A stretch of DNA of 64,000 nt from Providencia sneebia DSM 19967. GTDB taxonomy: Bacteria > Pseudomonadota > Gammaproteobacteria > Enterobacterales > Enterobacteriaceae. The DNA lies in the NCBI RefSeq assembly GCF_000314895.2, contig NZ_CM001773.1, positions 1,849,669-1,913,668 of the forward strand. Direction: 5' to 3'. The position numbers and the translations under genes are program-made. Positions within the stretch are counted from its first letter, which is position 1. Every line of letters starts with the position of its first letter. Positions 10,506-20,764 of this stretch are shown piece by piece. The notes beneath the pieces are model-generated. The model searched no databases and was not told the DNA's origin. It worked only from the letters and a program-made list of their open reading frames with translations.

Positions 10506-10907
10506 TTAACGGCTCAAACGATGCATACGTTCTGATGAATTAATAATATCGGTAATTCGAATACCATAATTATTAGAGACAACGACAATTTCTCCTTGAG
10601 CAATTAAATAACCATTAATGAATATATTTAACAGCTCACCCGCTTGTCCATCAAGTGGAATAACTGAACCTTGTGATAGGCTTGATAATTTTGAGATTGT
10701 CATTTTTGTTTTTCCTAATTCAACAGATAAATTTACAGGGATATCCATTATTAGGTCAATATTAGATAACTGATCAATTGGAACTTGTTCGTTGATATTG
10801 GTACAAATGGATGTATTATCAGTGTTGAATTCCATTTTATTTACCTCAGGTATTACTTCATTTTCATGATGAATTAGAGTATTAGAAGAAAAGGTTGTTT
10901 CATTCAT
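10506..10907 (-). CDS. fliN: flagellar motor switch protein FliN
   Basis: FliN is a C-ring subunit and docking site for the FliH-FliI export ATPase complex. The start at 10907 (133 aa) has GAGG nine bases upstream; an ATG five codons earlier lies inside the end of fliM and is a weaker choice. The C-terminal SpoA domain is well conserved: DLIMDIPVNLSVELGKTKM and LLNIFINGYLIAQGEIVVV, ending SSERMHRLSR as in E. coli. The N-terminal part is variable. Confidence 0.95.
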   Translation of the reverse strand: MNETTFSSNTLIHHENEVIPEVNKMEFNTDNTSICTNINEQVPIDQLSNIDLIMDIPVNLSVELGKTKMTISKLSSLSQGSVIPLDGQAGELLNIFINGYLIAQGEIVVVSNNYGIRITDIINSSERMHRLSR

Positions 10908-11907
10908 TGGTATTATCCTCATTGGTTATATTTAAAATAGGATTAATCAAATGTTCGACTCGCAAAGCATATTGGCCATTTAGCGTTCCATATTGGCAAG
11001 CTAAGATTGGAACTTCATCAACACTGACTAGCACATGATCTGGCTTTTCTATTGGAATAACATCACCTTTTTGCAGCTGTAATAAACGTGAAATTTGCAA
11101 AGGCACATCGGTAAAGTTTGCTTTTAGTTTTATTTCCGAACATTTAATTTTATTCATTAAATTAGTTTTCCAAGTTTTATTTTCTTGGTGATTTTTTTTT
11201 AAAGGTGAATTAATGAGTTGCTCACGCAAGGGCACAAGCATAGCAAGAGGTATACAAATATTAAATTCGCTAATGGTATTATCAATTTTAATTGAAAATG
11301 GAGATGTGACAACCATATCATCAGATGAATTCGTAATTTTAACAGAATCTATTTGAGTTTCAGACCTAATATATTCAATGTTAATATTTTTAATGATTTT
11401 CCAGGCATCTTGATAACTATTTAATGCAAGCATTAATATTCTGTTAATAATACGCTGTTCGGTATTAGTGAATTGCTTTCCGTCAGAAGGAAGGGATAAC
11501 CGATTATTACCACCGAATAAATTCTCTATAGCAGCATAGACTAATGTGGGTTCCAACGTGAATAAGGCAGTTCCATTTAATGGAAGCATATGCACTATAT
11601 TTAAATTTATTGGTGTGGAAAAATGCTGTTTAAATTGATGATAAGGTTCTATCTTGGTACTACCAACAGAAATATTAGGATAGTAATTGAATATGTTTAA
11701 TAACCCAATTCTAAATTGCTGGGCAAAATGTTCGTTGATTATTTCAAGTGATAGCATGCGCTCATTGACCGATCGTTGTTGTATTTTCGGATTATAAGGG
11801 CGAATGCAGCTATTCTCTGGATTTTCATCTGTTACTCGGTGAGCTGATAGCAAGTCCTTATTGGTGAATGGGTTACTATCAGCCTGAGATAAAATATTAT
11901 CGCTCAT
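10900..11907 (-). CDS. fliM: flagellar motor switch protein FliM
   Basis: FliM (335 aa) binds CheY-P and controls rotation direction. The N-terminal MSDNILSQADSN is the short CheY-binding peptide typical of FliM. The middle domain carries LNIVHMLPLNGTALFTLEP and IENLFGGNNRL (~95-140), and the C-terminal SpoA domain carries LQLQKGDVIPIEKPDHVLV. It follows fliL by five bases. No key region is missing. Confidence 0.95.
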   Translation of the reverse strand: MSDNILSQADSNPFTNKDLLSAHRVTDENPENSCIRPYNPKIQQRSVNERMLSLEIINEHFAQQFRIGLLNIFNYYPNISVGSTKIEPYHQFKQHFSTPINLNIVHMLPLNGTALFTLEPTLVYAAIENLFGGNNRLSLPSDGKQFTNTEQRIINRILMLALNSYQDAWKIIKNINIEYIRSETQIDSVKITNSSDDMVVTSPFSIKIDNTISEFNICIPLAMLVPLREQLINSPLKKNHQENKTWKTNLMNKIKCSEIKLKANFTDVPLQISRLLQLQKGDVIPIEKPDHVLVSVDEVPILACQYGTLNGQYALRVEHLINPILNITNEDNTNE

Positions 11908-11912
11908 CAGAA

Positions 11913-12395
11913 TTACCGTAATATAAAGGTCGTAAACAACACGTCAGAAACATTCTGTCCGGGTTTATCTGGGGTCATTGTTTGTGAAAGAGTCGCTTTA
12001 ATTGCTTGCATTAATTGTAATTTACCTTCATGTGTACTAAGTGATTTGGCATTTTGATTAGAAAGCAGTAATAGCACTCTGCTACGCACTTCAGGTAAAA
12101 AGTCATGTAATTTTTTTCGAGAACTTTCATCTGCTAGGCGCAATGTTATATCGATATATAAGACATTATCGGGATATTCGTTAAAACTGGGTAAATTGAT
12201 AGTGAAAGGTTCTAAATCCATAAAAATAGGTTGTGGTATATTTAAATACAGTTCATCTTTTTTTATTGGGTTTATGGCTTGATTGGCTATCCACCAGTGA
12301 TAACTAACGAAACAGACACTTATGATAGAGATAAGGGAAAATAAAAAGATTAGCCCTATATTTATATGTTTAGATGAATGACTTGATGTCGGCAT
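11913..12395 (-). CDS. fliL: flagellar basal-body-associated protein FliL
   Basis: FliL (160 aa) is a single-pass inner-membrane protein near the stator. The transmembrane helix covers about residues 11-32 (INIGLIFLFSLISIISVCFV). The periplasmic part contains LEPFTINLP and VLYIDITLRLADESSRKKL, both typical FliL segments, and ends SDVLFTTFILR. A 162-base gap separates it from fliK, so a separate promoter there is possible though I see no clear match. Confidence 0.93.
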   Translation of the reverse strand: MPTSSHSSKHINIGLIFLFSLISIISVCFVSYHWWIANQAINPIKKDELYLNIPQPIFMDLEPFTINLPSFNEYPDNVLYIDITLRLADESSRKKLHDFLPEVRSRVLLLLSNQNAKSLSTHEGKLQLMQAIKATLSQTMTPDKPGQNVSDVLFTTFILR

Positions 12396-12557
12396 ATTAA
12401 CTAAATTTCCTACAGATGAAGGCTTAGTCCTATCTGGACTTTTCCATATTATTCTTTCGAGTATTATGCCGTGAATGCATTATTTTAAAGGGTTAAAAAG
12501 CGTTATAAAAAAGGATTAACTCTAAGCATTAATTAAAAAAATGATATAGGATGATAA

Positions 12558-13678
12558 TTAAACGAATGTATTAATGATACCTGACAACTGTGGTGATAAT
12601 ATTCTAATATGCTGATTTTGGTTTATATTTGTGCTAATAGTTTTACGGGGATAAAATGGGCTGTTTTTCTGATGATTATGTTTATCTTGATCTGTATGCG
12701 ATTGGTTATCTGACGTATTATTAAAAAAATCGGCTCCTACAGAACTTTGTGTTAGATGAACACCATTTTCTTGTAACGCACTACGTAATAATGGCATCAT
12801 TGCTTCCATTGTGGATCTGACATGACTATGTTGAGAAATAAAATGCATGACAGCTTGATTATCTTCGATATGCAACTGGATATTGAGTAAACCAAGTTCT
12901 TCTGGATATAAACGAAGTTGAGCATGTGAAATACCTTCACGAGAAAAAAATAACAAGTGCTGATTTAATTGTTGTTGCCATACTTCACTAGTTAATGGAA
13001 TATTTGGTTGCATAGTAAAAATTGGCGGTGAATTTATGAATGTTTGTGAAGATATTGTCGTTTGAATTGGAAATGTATTGATTATTTGTGTGGAATTATT
13101 TTGGAATAAGGTCGAGTCAGATAATGAAGGTGGATTTTTTTTGATTATTGGCGTATTTTCTGTGAATATTATTGGTATTATTGACGTTATATTATCTTTA
13201 TTTACTGATGATTTTTCTAATGGTAAGTGATTCTCTATCTTACAGATATTTTTATTATTATCCCATTTATTCAAATTGAATTCATCTTTTTGTTCTGTTT
13301 CTAATTGGTTTTCTATTTTAAACTTATTAATATTACTTTTGGGTTGAGTTGAAGTTAAATATCGGTTTATTTGTTTTTCATCTGAAATAATAGGATTCTC
13401 TTCAGAATAGCTAAAAATAGTTAAAGATAAATCTGAAGATGCTTCTGTGGATAACTGATTGCTATCTTGATTTATATCGAATTCTATTAACTGGTTTGTT
13501 TTAATTTCAGAGGGATTATCCAATAATGGTTGATTGGTGATTGTTTTTTTATTTTCAAATATAGCTTGAAAGAGAAGGGGAATGTTAAATATTTGTCTTC
13601 AATATTTTGATTAGGTTTCTGTGAGCGAATATTTTTTTTTAAATTATCTGGTGAAATTAGATGTAGCTTACAATCCAT
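12558..13678 (-). pseudogene. fliK: flagellar hook-length control protein FliK, one-base frameshift
   Basis: FliK is the exported molecular ruler that sets hook length and switches export specificity. The natural start (MDCKLHLISPDNL) directly abuts fliJ at 13678, but that frame stops after 63 codons at 13487. The C-terminal two thirds are in another frame open from about 13590, with the conserved FliK C-domain (WQQQLNQHLLFFSREG, HAQLRLYPEELGLLNIQL, SHVRSTMEAMMPLL). The frames join if one C is added to the CCCC run (GGGG on the plus strand, 13577-13580), giving 373 aa and the sensible reading FPLLFQAIFENKK. A -1 slip at the A7 run (13544-13550) could also join them. Either a true mutation, a sequencing error, or slippage. 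Confidence 0.85.
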
Positions 13679-14119
13679 TTATTGTGTTCTCCGTAATGCT
13701 GCTTTCAAAGCAAATTCATCTATCTGTTTTTGTTCTAAGTCATTTAGATATTTATTTTTCTTTTGTTTAGCTCGCTGAATAAGAATTTTAAAGGCATTAA
13801 CCCGTTGCTGTTTTTTTTGCCAATATAGATTAGCTTCATTAATATATTGTGACCATAAGGTGAGTTGATCTTTTTGATAATTAATTGCTATCTCTAATAT
13901 CGTTAAAAATTGGTGATAATTTTGCAATTTATCATGACTTATTCCTTGATGTAAATTTTGATTTAATATTTCATTGTATTCTGCTCGGTAATTTTCTAAT
14001 AACTTAATTTGTTGGGCTATTTTTGTTTTAGTTAATCGGACATGAGCTAAATTTTTGGCTGCTTCATGGGATGCTTCTTGAGCTAAATTCAGCAGTATTA
14101 ATAAGGTGTTATCATTCAT
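13679..14119 (-). CDS. fliJ: flagellar export chaperone FliJ
   Basis: FliJ (146 aa) is the coiled-coil stalk of the FliH-FliI-FliJ export ATPase. It is predicted to be almost all helix, rich in Lys, Gln and Glu, with the conserved [23 protein letters not shown] central part (~90-110) and a C-terminal [17 protein letters not shown]. It overlaps the end of fliI by eight bases and its stop abuts the fliK start. Divergent family, but position and coiled-coil nature agree. Confidence 0.9.
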   Translation of the reverse strand: MNDNTLLILLNLAQEASHEAAKNLAHVRLTKTKIAQQIKLLENYRAEYNEILNQNLHQGISHDKLQNYHQFLTILEIAINYQKDQLTLWSQYINEANLYWQKKQQRVNAFKILIQRAKQKKNKYLNDLEQKQIDEFALKAALRRTQ

Positions 14120-15494
14120 TCATAATAGGCTCATGATTAGGAATAACATTAAAGAGTTGCTCATAGGCATTTGAATAATAGCAAGTCTCATCAATTCCTT
14201 GCTTGAGAAATTGCACCATATTAGGGGCATACTGAATTGCTATATCAAGTACTGGATCACTACCGGCTGAATAAGCGCCAACATTAATAATATCGCGATT
14301 TCGCTGATAACTTGAGGTTAACTGCTTGAATTGCTGAATTTTATAATAATGTTGTTTATCAATAAGTTCAGTCATGGCACGACTGATTGATGCTTCAATA
14401 TCAATAGCTGGATAATGACCAGATTCAGCAAGTGAACGAGATAAAACAATATGACCATCTAATATCGCACGAGCAGAATCGGCAATTGGGTCTTGTTGGT
14501 CGTCACCTTCAGTCAGTACAGTATAAAATGCTGTGATTGAGCCACCATTTTTACCATTACCAGCTCGTTCAACAAGGGCTGGCAATTTAGCAAATACTGA
14601 TGGTGGATAGCCTTTGGTTGCTGGTGGCTCGCCAATGGCTAAAGCAATTTCTCTTTGTGCCATGCTATATCGCGTAAGTGAATCCATAATAAGCAAAACA
14701 TTTTTATTTTGATCACGAAAATATTCAGCAATGCGAGTGGCATAAGACGCACCTTGCATTCGTAATAGTGGTGAAACATCAGCCGGCGCAGCAACAACAA
14801 CTGCTCGTTGTAAACCTTCTTTACCCAAAATATTCTCAATAAAATCTTTAACTTCTCTCCCCCTTTCACCAATTAGGCCAACAACAATAATGTCAGCTTG
14901 TGTGAAACGCGCTATCATGCCTAAAAGAACACTTTTTCCAACACCTGAACCTGCAAATAATCCTATTCGTTGCCCTCGACCTATAGTAATAAGTGCATTA
15001 ATTGCTCTTATGCCTACATCTAAAATTTGATTAATAGGCTGCCGTTCTAGAGGATTAATTGGTGGTGAGTTAAGAGGAACCCGTATTTTGGTATTAAGTA
15101 TTCCTTTATTATCAAGAGGCTTACCTTGAGCATCTAAAATACGTCCAAGTAAAGCATCACCGACAGGTAATAACCGGCCTAGTTGATTATTATTTCCCTG
15201 AGTTTGGGCGTAAATGCGAGCATCAGGCGCAACTCCTTCTATATCACTAAGTGGCATGAGTAACATGCGAGAATGATGAAATCCGATGACTTCACACATA
15301 ATTTCATCATTCTTACCATGCATTTTTCGTTCAACAAAGCAGGATGTTCCGAGCGGCAGTTTGATCCCTTCGGCTTCCATGATTAAACCGGTAATTTTGG
15401 TTAATCGTCCATATAGGCGCATTTTGGGAAGCTCAGTCAGATGAGAGATAAAATTGTCAAGAATGGCGCTCCATCGTGAAAGAGTTGTATTCAT
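14112..15494 (-). CDS. fliI: flagellum-specific ATPase FliI
   Basis: FliI (460 aa) is the F1-beta-like ATPase that powers flagellar protein export. The Walker A motif is [16 protein letters not shown] (~180-195), Walker B is within [17 protein letters not shown] (~262-278), and the signature [15 protein letters not shown] (~210-224) is intact. [18 protein letters not shown] is the conserved family segment after it. The start overlaps the fliH stop by four bases, and the end overlaps fliJ. Confidence 0.97.
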   Translation of the reverse strand: MNTTLSRWSAILDNFISHLTELPKMRLYGRLTKITGLIMEAEGIKLPLGTSCFVERKMHGKNDEIMCEVIGFHHSRMLLMPLSDIEGVAPDARIYAQTQGNNNQLGRLLPVGDALLGRILDAQGKPLDNKGILNTKIRVPLNSPPINPLERQPINQILDVGIRAINALITIGRGQRIGLFAGSGVGKSVLLGMIARFTQADIIVVGLIGERGREVKDFIENILGKEGLQRAVVVAAPADVSPLLRMQGASYATRIAEYFRDQNKNVLLIMDSLTRYSMAQREIALAIGEPPATKGYPPSVFAKLPALVERAGNGKNGGSITAFYTVLTEGDDQQDPIADSARAILDGHIVLSRSLAESGHYPAIDIEASISRAMTELIDKQHYYKIQQFKQLTSSYQRNRDIINVGAYSAGSDPVLDIAIQYAPNMVQFLKQGIDETCYYSNAYEQLFNVIPNHEPIMNE

Positions 15495-16231
15495 GAAAAA
15501 GCCTCTGGCGCATAAAGCTTACACAATTCCTGCCAGCGCGTTGCAATGCTCATATCAATTTCACCATCTTCTGCGATAACGCGACACCCGCCGAGATGTA
15601 ATTGTGGATCAGCGGCTAAATGCCAACCTTTAAGTTGGAGGAGGGAACCTAAATGTTGTTCGACGAATTCTATCTGTTCAGGATGAATATATAGCACTAA
15701 TTTTCCTGAAAAAAGAGGTTTTTGCTGTAATAATTGGTTGAGATTATTAAGTAGATCTGTGTGATCGCGTTCAGATAAAGTGGGTTGTTCAAGAACTTGT
15801 TTTGTTGCCATTAAGGCAATCTGCAATAATTTAGTTGTAATAACATGATCCACGTTTTCAAGTGAATGACTAAATTCAGACAATAAATTTTTCCAAGTTT
15901 CAATAATAGTTTGTTCTTGAATAAGGGCTTGTTCTTGACCTTGCTTTTTTCCATCTTGAAAACCTTGCTCAAAACCGGCTTGATAACCGACTTTTTTGCC
16001 TTCTATAAAGCCTAATTGATGTGCTTCTGTTGTTAATTCTTCTACATATTGGCTATTTTCAGCAATATTTTGTGCTTCAAGACTAGAAAAGTTTTGTTTT
16101 TCCTCTATCAGTTTTTCAGAAGATATCGGTTCTTCTCTAGAAGAAATTAAGGTCGCATTTGTTTCAGATTGATTTAATTCAAGTAATTGCCATGTTTGCC
16201 AATCAGTAAAATTTTCAAGTGAATTAGACAT
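15491..16231 (-). CDS. fliH: flagellar export ATPase regulator FliH
   Basis: FliH binds FliI, holds it inactive and links it to FliN. The start at 16231 (246 aa, [12 protein letters not shown]) has GGAG upstream and matches the enteric N-terminus; the frame extends seven codons further into fliG. Residues ~87-120 contain the FliH glycine-repeat helix ([18 protein letters not shown]). The C-terminus is conserved: [20 protein letters not shown] and [16 protein letters not shown]. Short overlap with fliG indicates coupling. Confidence 0.94.
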   Translation of the reverse strand: MSNSLENFTDWQTWQLLELNQSETNATLISSREEPISSEKLIEEKQNFSSLEAQNIAENSQYVEELTTEAHQLGFIEGKKVGYQAGFEQGFQDGKKQGQEQALIQEQTIIETWKNLLSEFSHSLENVDHVITTKLLQIALMATKQVLEQPTLSERDHTDLLNNLNQLLQQKPLFSGKLVLYIHPEQIEFVEQHLGSLLQLKGWHLAADPQLHLGGCRVIAEDGEIDMSIATRWQELCKLYAPEAFS

Positions 16232-17213
16232 AAGTATCATCTCCACTATCAATTATAATTTCACCTTTATCCGTTAAACGTCGAACAATGAGTAAAATGG
16301 CTTTTTGTTCATTTTCAACAAAAGACATGCGTATTGGTGAGTGAGATTGTAAATCTTCACGAACAATTTCAGCAGTACGGGTGGGCATATTTTTAAGAAA
16401 GTGCTCTTGCAGATCTTGGTGACAACCTTTGAGGGCAATAACTAAAGAATCGGTATTTATTTCTTGTAAAATACGTTGGATGTAACGATCGTCGAGGTTG
16501 ATAAGATTCTCAAATAGGAACATTTCATTAAGAATATGCTGGGTTAATTCGTGGTCGTAAGCTCGAATAGTATTAATAGCACTTTCTTGATGCTGATTTT
16601 TCATCAAATTGATAATTTCAGCTGCTGTTTTTATTCCACCCATCTTATTATGTTTGGTATTTAGTTTATCAAGTGATTGATTTAAAACAGTTGTTAATTC
16701 ATCTAAAGCTGTGGGTTGAATACGACCAAAAGATGCAATACGCAATATAATATCGTTACGTAATTCTTCATCAAATAAAGTGAGAATTTCAGCAGATATA
16801 TGGTTTTTAAGATGAACTAATATGGTGGCAATAATTTGTGGATGCTCATCTTTAATAATATCAGCGACTATTTGTGGCTCCATGTAATTAAGACTTTCAA
16901 TGCCTAAAGTCGTTTCTTGTTTATCTACAATATCTTCTAGCAAACTATTTGCTTGGTCTTTTCCAAGCGCTTTTATCAATACTGAACGTAAATAATCATT
17001 TGTATTGCCATTTATTGCTGCCATTTGAATGGCAGAACATTCAAATTCGTTTAATACTTCTATCAATTCCTGATTAGATATTTGACGTAGATTGGTTATT
17101 GCAACACTCAATTGTTGAATTTCTTTACTGCTAAAATATTTAAAAACTTCAGCTGCTTGGTCTTCATTTAGTGCCATAAGTGTGACTGCACTTTTTTCTA
17201 TTCCATTTAACAT
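16224..17213 (-). CDS. fliG: flagellar motor switch protein FliG
   Basis: FliG (329 aa from the ATG at 17213) links the MS ring to the C ring and interacts with MotA. The chosen start follows the fliF stop closely and gives MLNGIEKSAVTLMAL, matching enteric FliG; a longer reading into fliF is not needed. Key segments are DEHPQIIATILVHLKNHI (~125-142), the MGGIKTAAEIINLMK helix, and the C-terminal torque helix with conserved charges (PTRTAEIVREDL, NEQKAILLIVRRL), ending GDDTYV as in E. coli. Confidence 0.96.
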   Translation of the reverse strand: MLNGIEKSAVTLMALNEDQAAEVFKYFSSKEIQQLSVAITNLRQISNQELIEVLNEFECSAIQMAAINGNTNDYLRSVLIKALGKDQANSLLEDIVDKQETTLGIESLNYMEPQIVADIIKDEHPQIIATILVHLKNHISAEILTLFDEELRNDIILRIASFGRIQPTALDELTTVLNQSLDKLNTKHNKMGGIKTAAEIINLMKNQHQESAINTIRAYDHELTQHILNEMFLFENLINLDDRYIQRILQEINTDSLVIALKGCHQDLQEHFLKNMPTRTAEIVREDLQSHSPIRMSFVENEQKAILLIVRRLTDKGEIIIDSGDDTYV

Positions 17214-17215
17214 TA

Positions 17216-18889
17216 CTATTTTTTTCCTAACCACTGGCGAATAACTGTAGCCATAATTTGAGGGTCTTTTTTAGCTATTTCATTTATACGCTTGCTTATG
17301 GCTTCTGCATGTATACGTTGTTTTTTGAATTGTTGATGAATTTGCTCATCCTTTTCCTGATGATTTTCATCTTTAGCAATAGATACGGTATCACTTGGTA
17401 CAGAATTATTGCTTTCAGTATTAAGTCGTATTATTCGCGATTTTATCCATTGTGGTTTGATGGCAAATTGCCACATTAGCCAAGTAATTAGAGAAATAAG
17501 TAAAATTTTTCCATAAGCGACCAGTTGTAAGATAAATTGTGGATTGTTGAATAGAGATGGTGAGTCTTCAATTATGTGTTCTTGAGTAAATAATGAGTTG
17601 GTAATATTTAAGGAATCGCCCCTTTTTTCTGAATAGCCCATGGCTTCGCGAATTAATGCATCTATTTGCTTCATCATTTCAGGTGTTAATGGCTGCATTT
17701 CAATACCATTTTCACTATGTTGAGGTAAATAGTTGATGACAACAGCGACAGATAATTTATCAATAATCCCAACTTGTTGCTGAATATGGCTAATTTTACG
17801 GTCAACTTCGTAATTTGTTGTTTCATCATGTTGTGAATTAATGATTGTATGGTGTTGTCCAGAATTTTGTTGTGAATCAGTCTCTTTCTTATTGGTAAAT
17901 ATAGGGGCTAGAGGAGGTGCTGACGGCTGATTTGATAATGCGCCAGGAACGCCACCTGATTGTTGATTATTGTTCTGTATATTTTTACTATTTTGCCGGG
18001 AGCGTATAGCCGCATTTGCAGGTGCTTGATTCGGTTTATATTCTTCTGAAGTTTCTTCTATTTTAGAAAAATTCATTTGTGCTGTAACTTGAGCTTGTAC
18101 ATTTGTCCTGCCAACTAATGGCGAAATAATATCTTCAATACGTTGCTTAAGATGTGATTCTAGTTCTTTGGTCATTTTGACCTGAGAATGATTTATCGAT
18201 TGTAGGCTATCATTATTGTTTGTTAATAATTGGCCTGTTTGATCGACAATAGTGACATTATTTGCAGTTAATCCTGTGATACTGCTTGCTACCAAATTCA
18301 CAATAGCGAGTATTTGGCTTTCATCTAGCATTCGGCCAGGATGTAGTCCTACTGTTATAGATGCAGTCGGCATTTTTTGTTCACGCACAAATAAAGTCGG
18401 TTTGGGAATAGCTAGGTGAATACGTGCATTTTGTACTGGATTGAGTGATTCAATTGTGCGGGATAGCTCACCTTCTAAAGCACGTTGATAATTAATTTGT
18501 TCACTGAACTGGCTAATACCGAACTGTTCTTTATCTAAAAGCTCAAAACCTGTATTGCCACCTTTTGGTAATCCAGATTGTGCTAATTTTAGGCGTAGCT
18601 CATGAACACTATCGGCGGGCACTAAAAGAGTATGTCCATTGTCAGCTATTTGGTAAGGTACATTTAGTTGTGTTAATTGGCTGATTATATCCCCACCATC
18701 CTTGGCATTGAGATTACTTAGAAGAACACGATAATCAGGGCTACGAGCCCAAAGAGCTAATGCAATTAGCACCGCAATCGCAGCTGCACTAACAACAATT
18801 AAGGGGATCTTTGGCGAATTTTTTAGATTCATCATAAGTGATGCTAACCCTTTGTTAGTTTCTCCCGTCTCTTTAGATGTGATACTCAT
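17216..18889 (-). CDS. fliF: flagellar MS-ring protein FliF
   Basis: FliF (557 aa from the ATG at 18889, preceded by AGGGAA) forms the inner-membrane MS ring. Two transmembrane segments are visible, near residues 26-46 (IPLIVVSAAAIAVLIALALW) and near 455-475 (KILLISLITWLMWQF). Between them lie the ring-building motifs, including LPKGGNTGFELLDKEQFGIS and EGELSRTIESLNPVQNARIH, plus a Gln/Asn-rich loop. The C-terminal FliG-binding tail ends MATVIRQWLGKK. It heads the minus-strand operon, divergent from fliE. Confidence 0.96.
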   Translation of the reverse strand: MSITSKETGETNKGLASLMMNLKNSPKIPLIVVSAAAIAVLIALALWARSPDYRVLLSNLNAKDGGDIISQLTQLNVPYQIADNGHTLLVPADSVHELRLKLAQSGLPKGGNTGFELLDKEQFGISQFSEQINYQRALEGELSRTIESLNPVQNARIHLAIPKPTLFVREQKMPTASITVGLHPGRMLDESQILAIVNLVASSITGLTANNVTIVDQTGQLLTNNNDSLQSINHSQVKMTKELESHLKQRIEDIISPLVGRTNVQAQVTAQMNFSKIEETSEEYKPNQAPANAAIRSRQNSKNIQNNNQQSGGVPGALSNQPSAPPLAPIFTNKKETDSQQNSGQHHTIINSQHDETTNYEVDRKISHIQQQVGIIDKLSVAVVINYLPQHSENGIEMQPLTPEMMKQIDALIREAMGYSEKRGDSLNITNSLFTQEHIIEDSPSLFNNPQFILQLVAYGKILLISLITWLMWQFAIKPQWIKSRIIRLNTESNNSVPSDTVSIAKDENHQEKDEQIHQQFKKQRIHAEAISKRINEIAKKDPQIMATVIRQWLGKK

Positions 18890-19119
18890 AAATATTCCCT
18901 GCATGGCAGACATAATGGATAAAAATATGCTTGGCGAAACAATGTCATTCCCTCTTCGTCATATCACTTTTATCCTAATATTATTGAGTGGTTTTTAGAT
19001 TTTAATGGTGAAATCAACCTTTGGTTTTAGTCTTATTTGAACGCTTTAAATTTAAAAATTAGTGATAGAGTAGCAATGAAATATATGTGCATGACATTGA
19101 AATAAATAGGAGATAATAT
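18890..19119. promoter_or_regulatory. divergent fliF / fliE promoter region
   Basis: The 230 bases between the fliF and fliE starts must hold the two divergent promoters of these class 2 flagellar operons, by analogy with enterics where FlhDC activates both. I can see A+T-rich stretches but no confident -10/-35 pair or FlhDC box by eye, so only the region, not individual sites, is annotated. Confidence 0.5.
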
Positions 19120-19431
19120 ATGGAAATTCAAAAAATTAATGGGATATTATCACAGCAACAAATTCTTGCATCACAGGCAGCAAATATAGAGAAGCCTGTT
19201 ATTAATGCAATAAATTTTTCAGGCCAATTAATCTCAGCAATTAATCAAATTAACACTGCCAATAATATATCAACAAAAAATATAGAGAATTTTACATTAG
19301 AGAAAACGGATATTTCACTAAATGACGTCATGGTGGATATGCAAAAGGCAAGCTTAAGCCTTCAAATGGGGATCCAAGTACGTAATAAATTAGTGTCTGC
19401 TTATCAGGAAATTATGGCAATGCAGGTATAA
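19120..19431 (+). CDS. fliE: flagellar hook-basal body complex protein FliE
   Basis: FliE (103 aa, normal length) connects the MS ring to the rod. It begins MEIQKINGILSQQQILAS, has the C-terminal motif KTDISLNDVMVDMQKASLS followed by LQMGIQVRNKLVSAYQEIMA, and ends MQV, all typical of FliE. The ATG has AGGAGATAATAT upstream, a strong ribosome binding site. It is a single-gene unit here, divergent from fliF, as in enterics. Confidence 0.95.
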   Translation: MEIQKINGILSQQQILASQAANIEKPVINAINFSGQLISAINQINTANNISTKNIENFTLEKTDISLNDVMVDMQKASLSLQMGIQVRNKLVSAYQEIMAMQV

Positions 19432-19826
19432 TTTAGTTAGGTAATTAAAAATCATGAGTCAATTTTATTATTAATGCTTATTTTATGAATAGATGATTTT
19501 GTTCGGAGATTAGGTATTGAATGGAGTAATATAGGCTATTTTTCATGATATAAAAAATAAAAGTAGAGTTTTAATTATATTGCTCTATCACGGTTTGTTA
19601 TCAGTATAAAAATATTGGAAAGATATAGTTACCACAAGAATAAGCTTTTTTATAACAATAAATAATGAATATTCTAATTGTGGTAACGTATTATTATTTC
19701 ATTTGTTAATAATTAAATAAATTTAAAAATAGAACGCTACAATTAAAATCGTTATATAATGTTAATTATTTTTAAATGTAAGTTTATTAACTAGATATAA
19801 ATTTACTTGATAATAATATAGATAAT
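19432..19826. other. 395-bp gap after fliE with a 10-bp dyad
   Basis: No gene is seen. GTTACCACAA at 19628-19637 and its exact inverse TTGTGGTAAC at 19678-19687 form 10-bp arms 40 bases apart. No T run follows the right arm, so it is not a standard terminator; an operator or cruciform is possible. The remainder is strongly A+T-rich. Confidence 0.5.
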
Positions 19827-20249
19827 TTATTTATCATATTCGATTTCAAAAAATGGAATCCTGACTTCTAATTCACTAGAATAGCTGTTTAGATTTTTTG
19901 TTCCACCTTGATAAAATTGCTCTTGTCTTTCATTGAGATATAGCCTGTTTGATTGACTAGATGACGCATGAGACAAAATGTTAACGCGGTTTTTTGGACT
20001 AGTGAGATCAGTGTGACCTGAGTAAACAGCAGTTGAACTAGATATTTTTAAATTATCATATATGTTTTTATCATTATAAAAATCGAGAATATTTTTTACA
20101 TTATAATTATTGCTATAAATATTTTTCTTATCAAAGTCATACTGACTAGTGTATTTTGTGAGTGTATCTTTATGCTTTATTTCACTTAGTGCATAGCCAT
20201 TAATTGATGCTGAAAATAATATAATAAAAATAATAATTTTCTTGAACAT
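19827..20249 (-). CDS. small secreted protein of unknown function
   Basis: I do not recognise a family. The ATG at 20249 (140 aa) has GGAG eight bases upstream and begins a Sec signal peptide, MFKKIIIFIILFSASINGYA, with likely cleavage after ALS or GYA. The mature part is polar, rich in Ser, Asn, Tyr and Asp, without Cys, and ends in an alternating hydrophobic stretch (LEVRIPFFEIEYDK). It lies between fliE and a small membrane ORF in an insert within the flagellar locus. The good ribosome site and signal peptide argue that it is real; a link to flagella is not shown. Confidence 0.6.
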   Translation of the reverse strand: MFKKIIIFIILFSASINGYALSEIKHKDTLTKYTSQYDFDKKNIYSNNYNVKNILDFYNDKNIYDNLKISSSTAVYSGHTDLTSPKNRVNILSHASSSQSNRLYLNERQEQFYQGGTKNLNSYSSELEVRIPFFEIEYDK

Positions 20250-20369
20250 ATATAATTCTCCATAATAAACCAAGCTCTAGGTATAATAGAGCAGTTATAT
20301 CACTTGTTGTGTCGCTAAACAATAAACAAAAGATATATGATTTTAATTTATTGTTTGCAGTGTTGTATG

Positions 20370-20576
20370 TTAAATCATGTCTGCAATGTGTAATTTTTTG
20401 CTTATATTATTTATCTTGTTTTTTAAAAATGAAAGGCTGCTATACTCCTTTTCATTTTTAGAATAAGTTAGTACTTTACCATTGGAGACATAATGATATA
20501 TATTATAATTTAGTATATAAATACTAGAAGTATAAAACATGAAAAATAATATAGGAATAATATATTTTATATTCAT
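20370..20576 (-). CDS. possible small single-pass membrane protein
   Basis: A 68-codon frame: an N-terminal hydrophobic segment (IIPILFFMFYTSSIYILNY, ~6-24) followed by a Lys/Ser-rich tail. No family is recognised, and no clear ribosome binding site precedes the ATG, so it could be a chance ORF in A+T-rich DNA. It is on the same strand as its neighbours on both sides. Confidence 0.3.
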   Translation of the reverse strand: MNIKYIIPILFFMFYTSSIYILNYNIYHYVSNGKVLTYSKNEKEYSSLSFLKNKINNISKKLHIADMI

Positions 20577-20764
20577 ATTAATAAGTTTATATATTCGAAT
20601 GTGTTAATCAACGTATAATTATTTTAAAATGTGAATAGCCTATTGCCAGAACTATATCGTTTTATATGTTGTAATTTGGACATGACCATATAAAAATCTA
20701 TAGATAAAATACTAATATTGTTAATTTATGACTCTATTTTCCCCATAGTAACTATGGAGGTAAC

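Noticed and set aside
20743..20757. CCATAG-TAA-CTATGG hairpin after the HTH gene
   Set aside because: Only 6 bp and no T run on the minus strand; not good enough to call a terminator.
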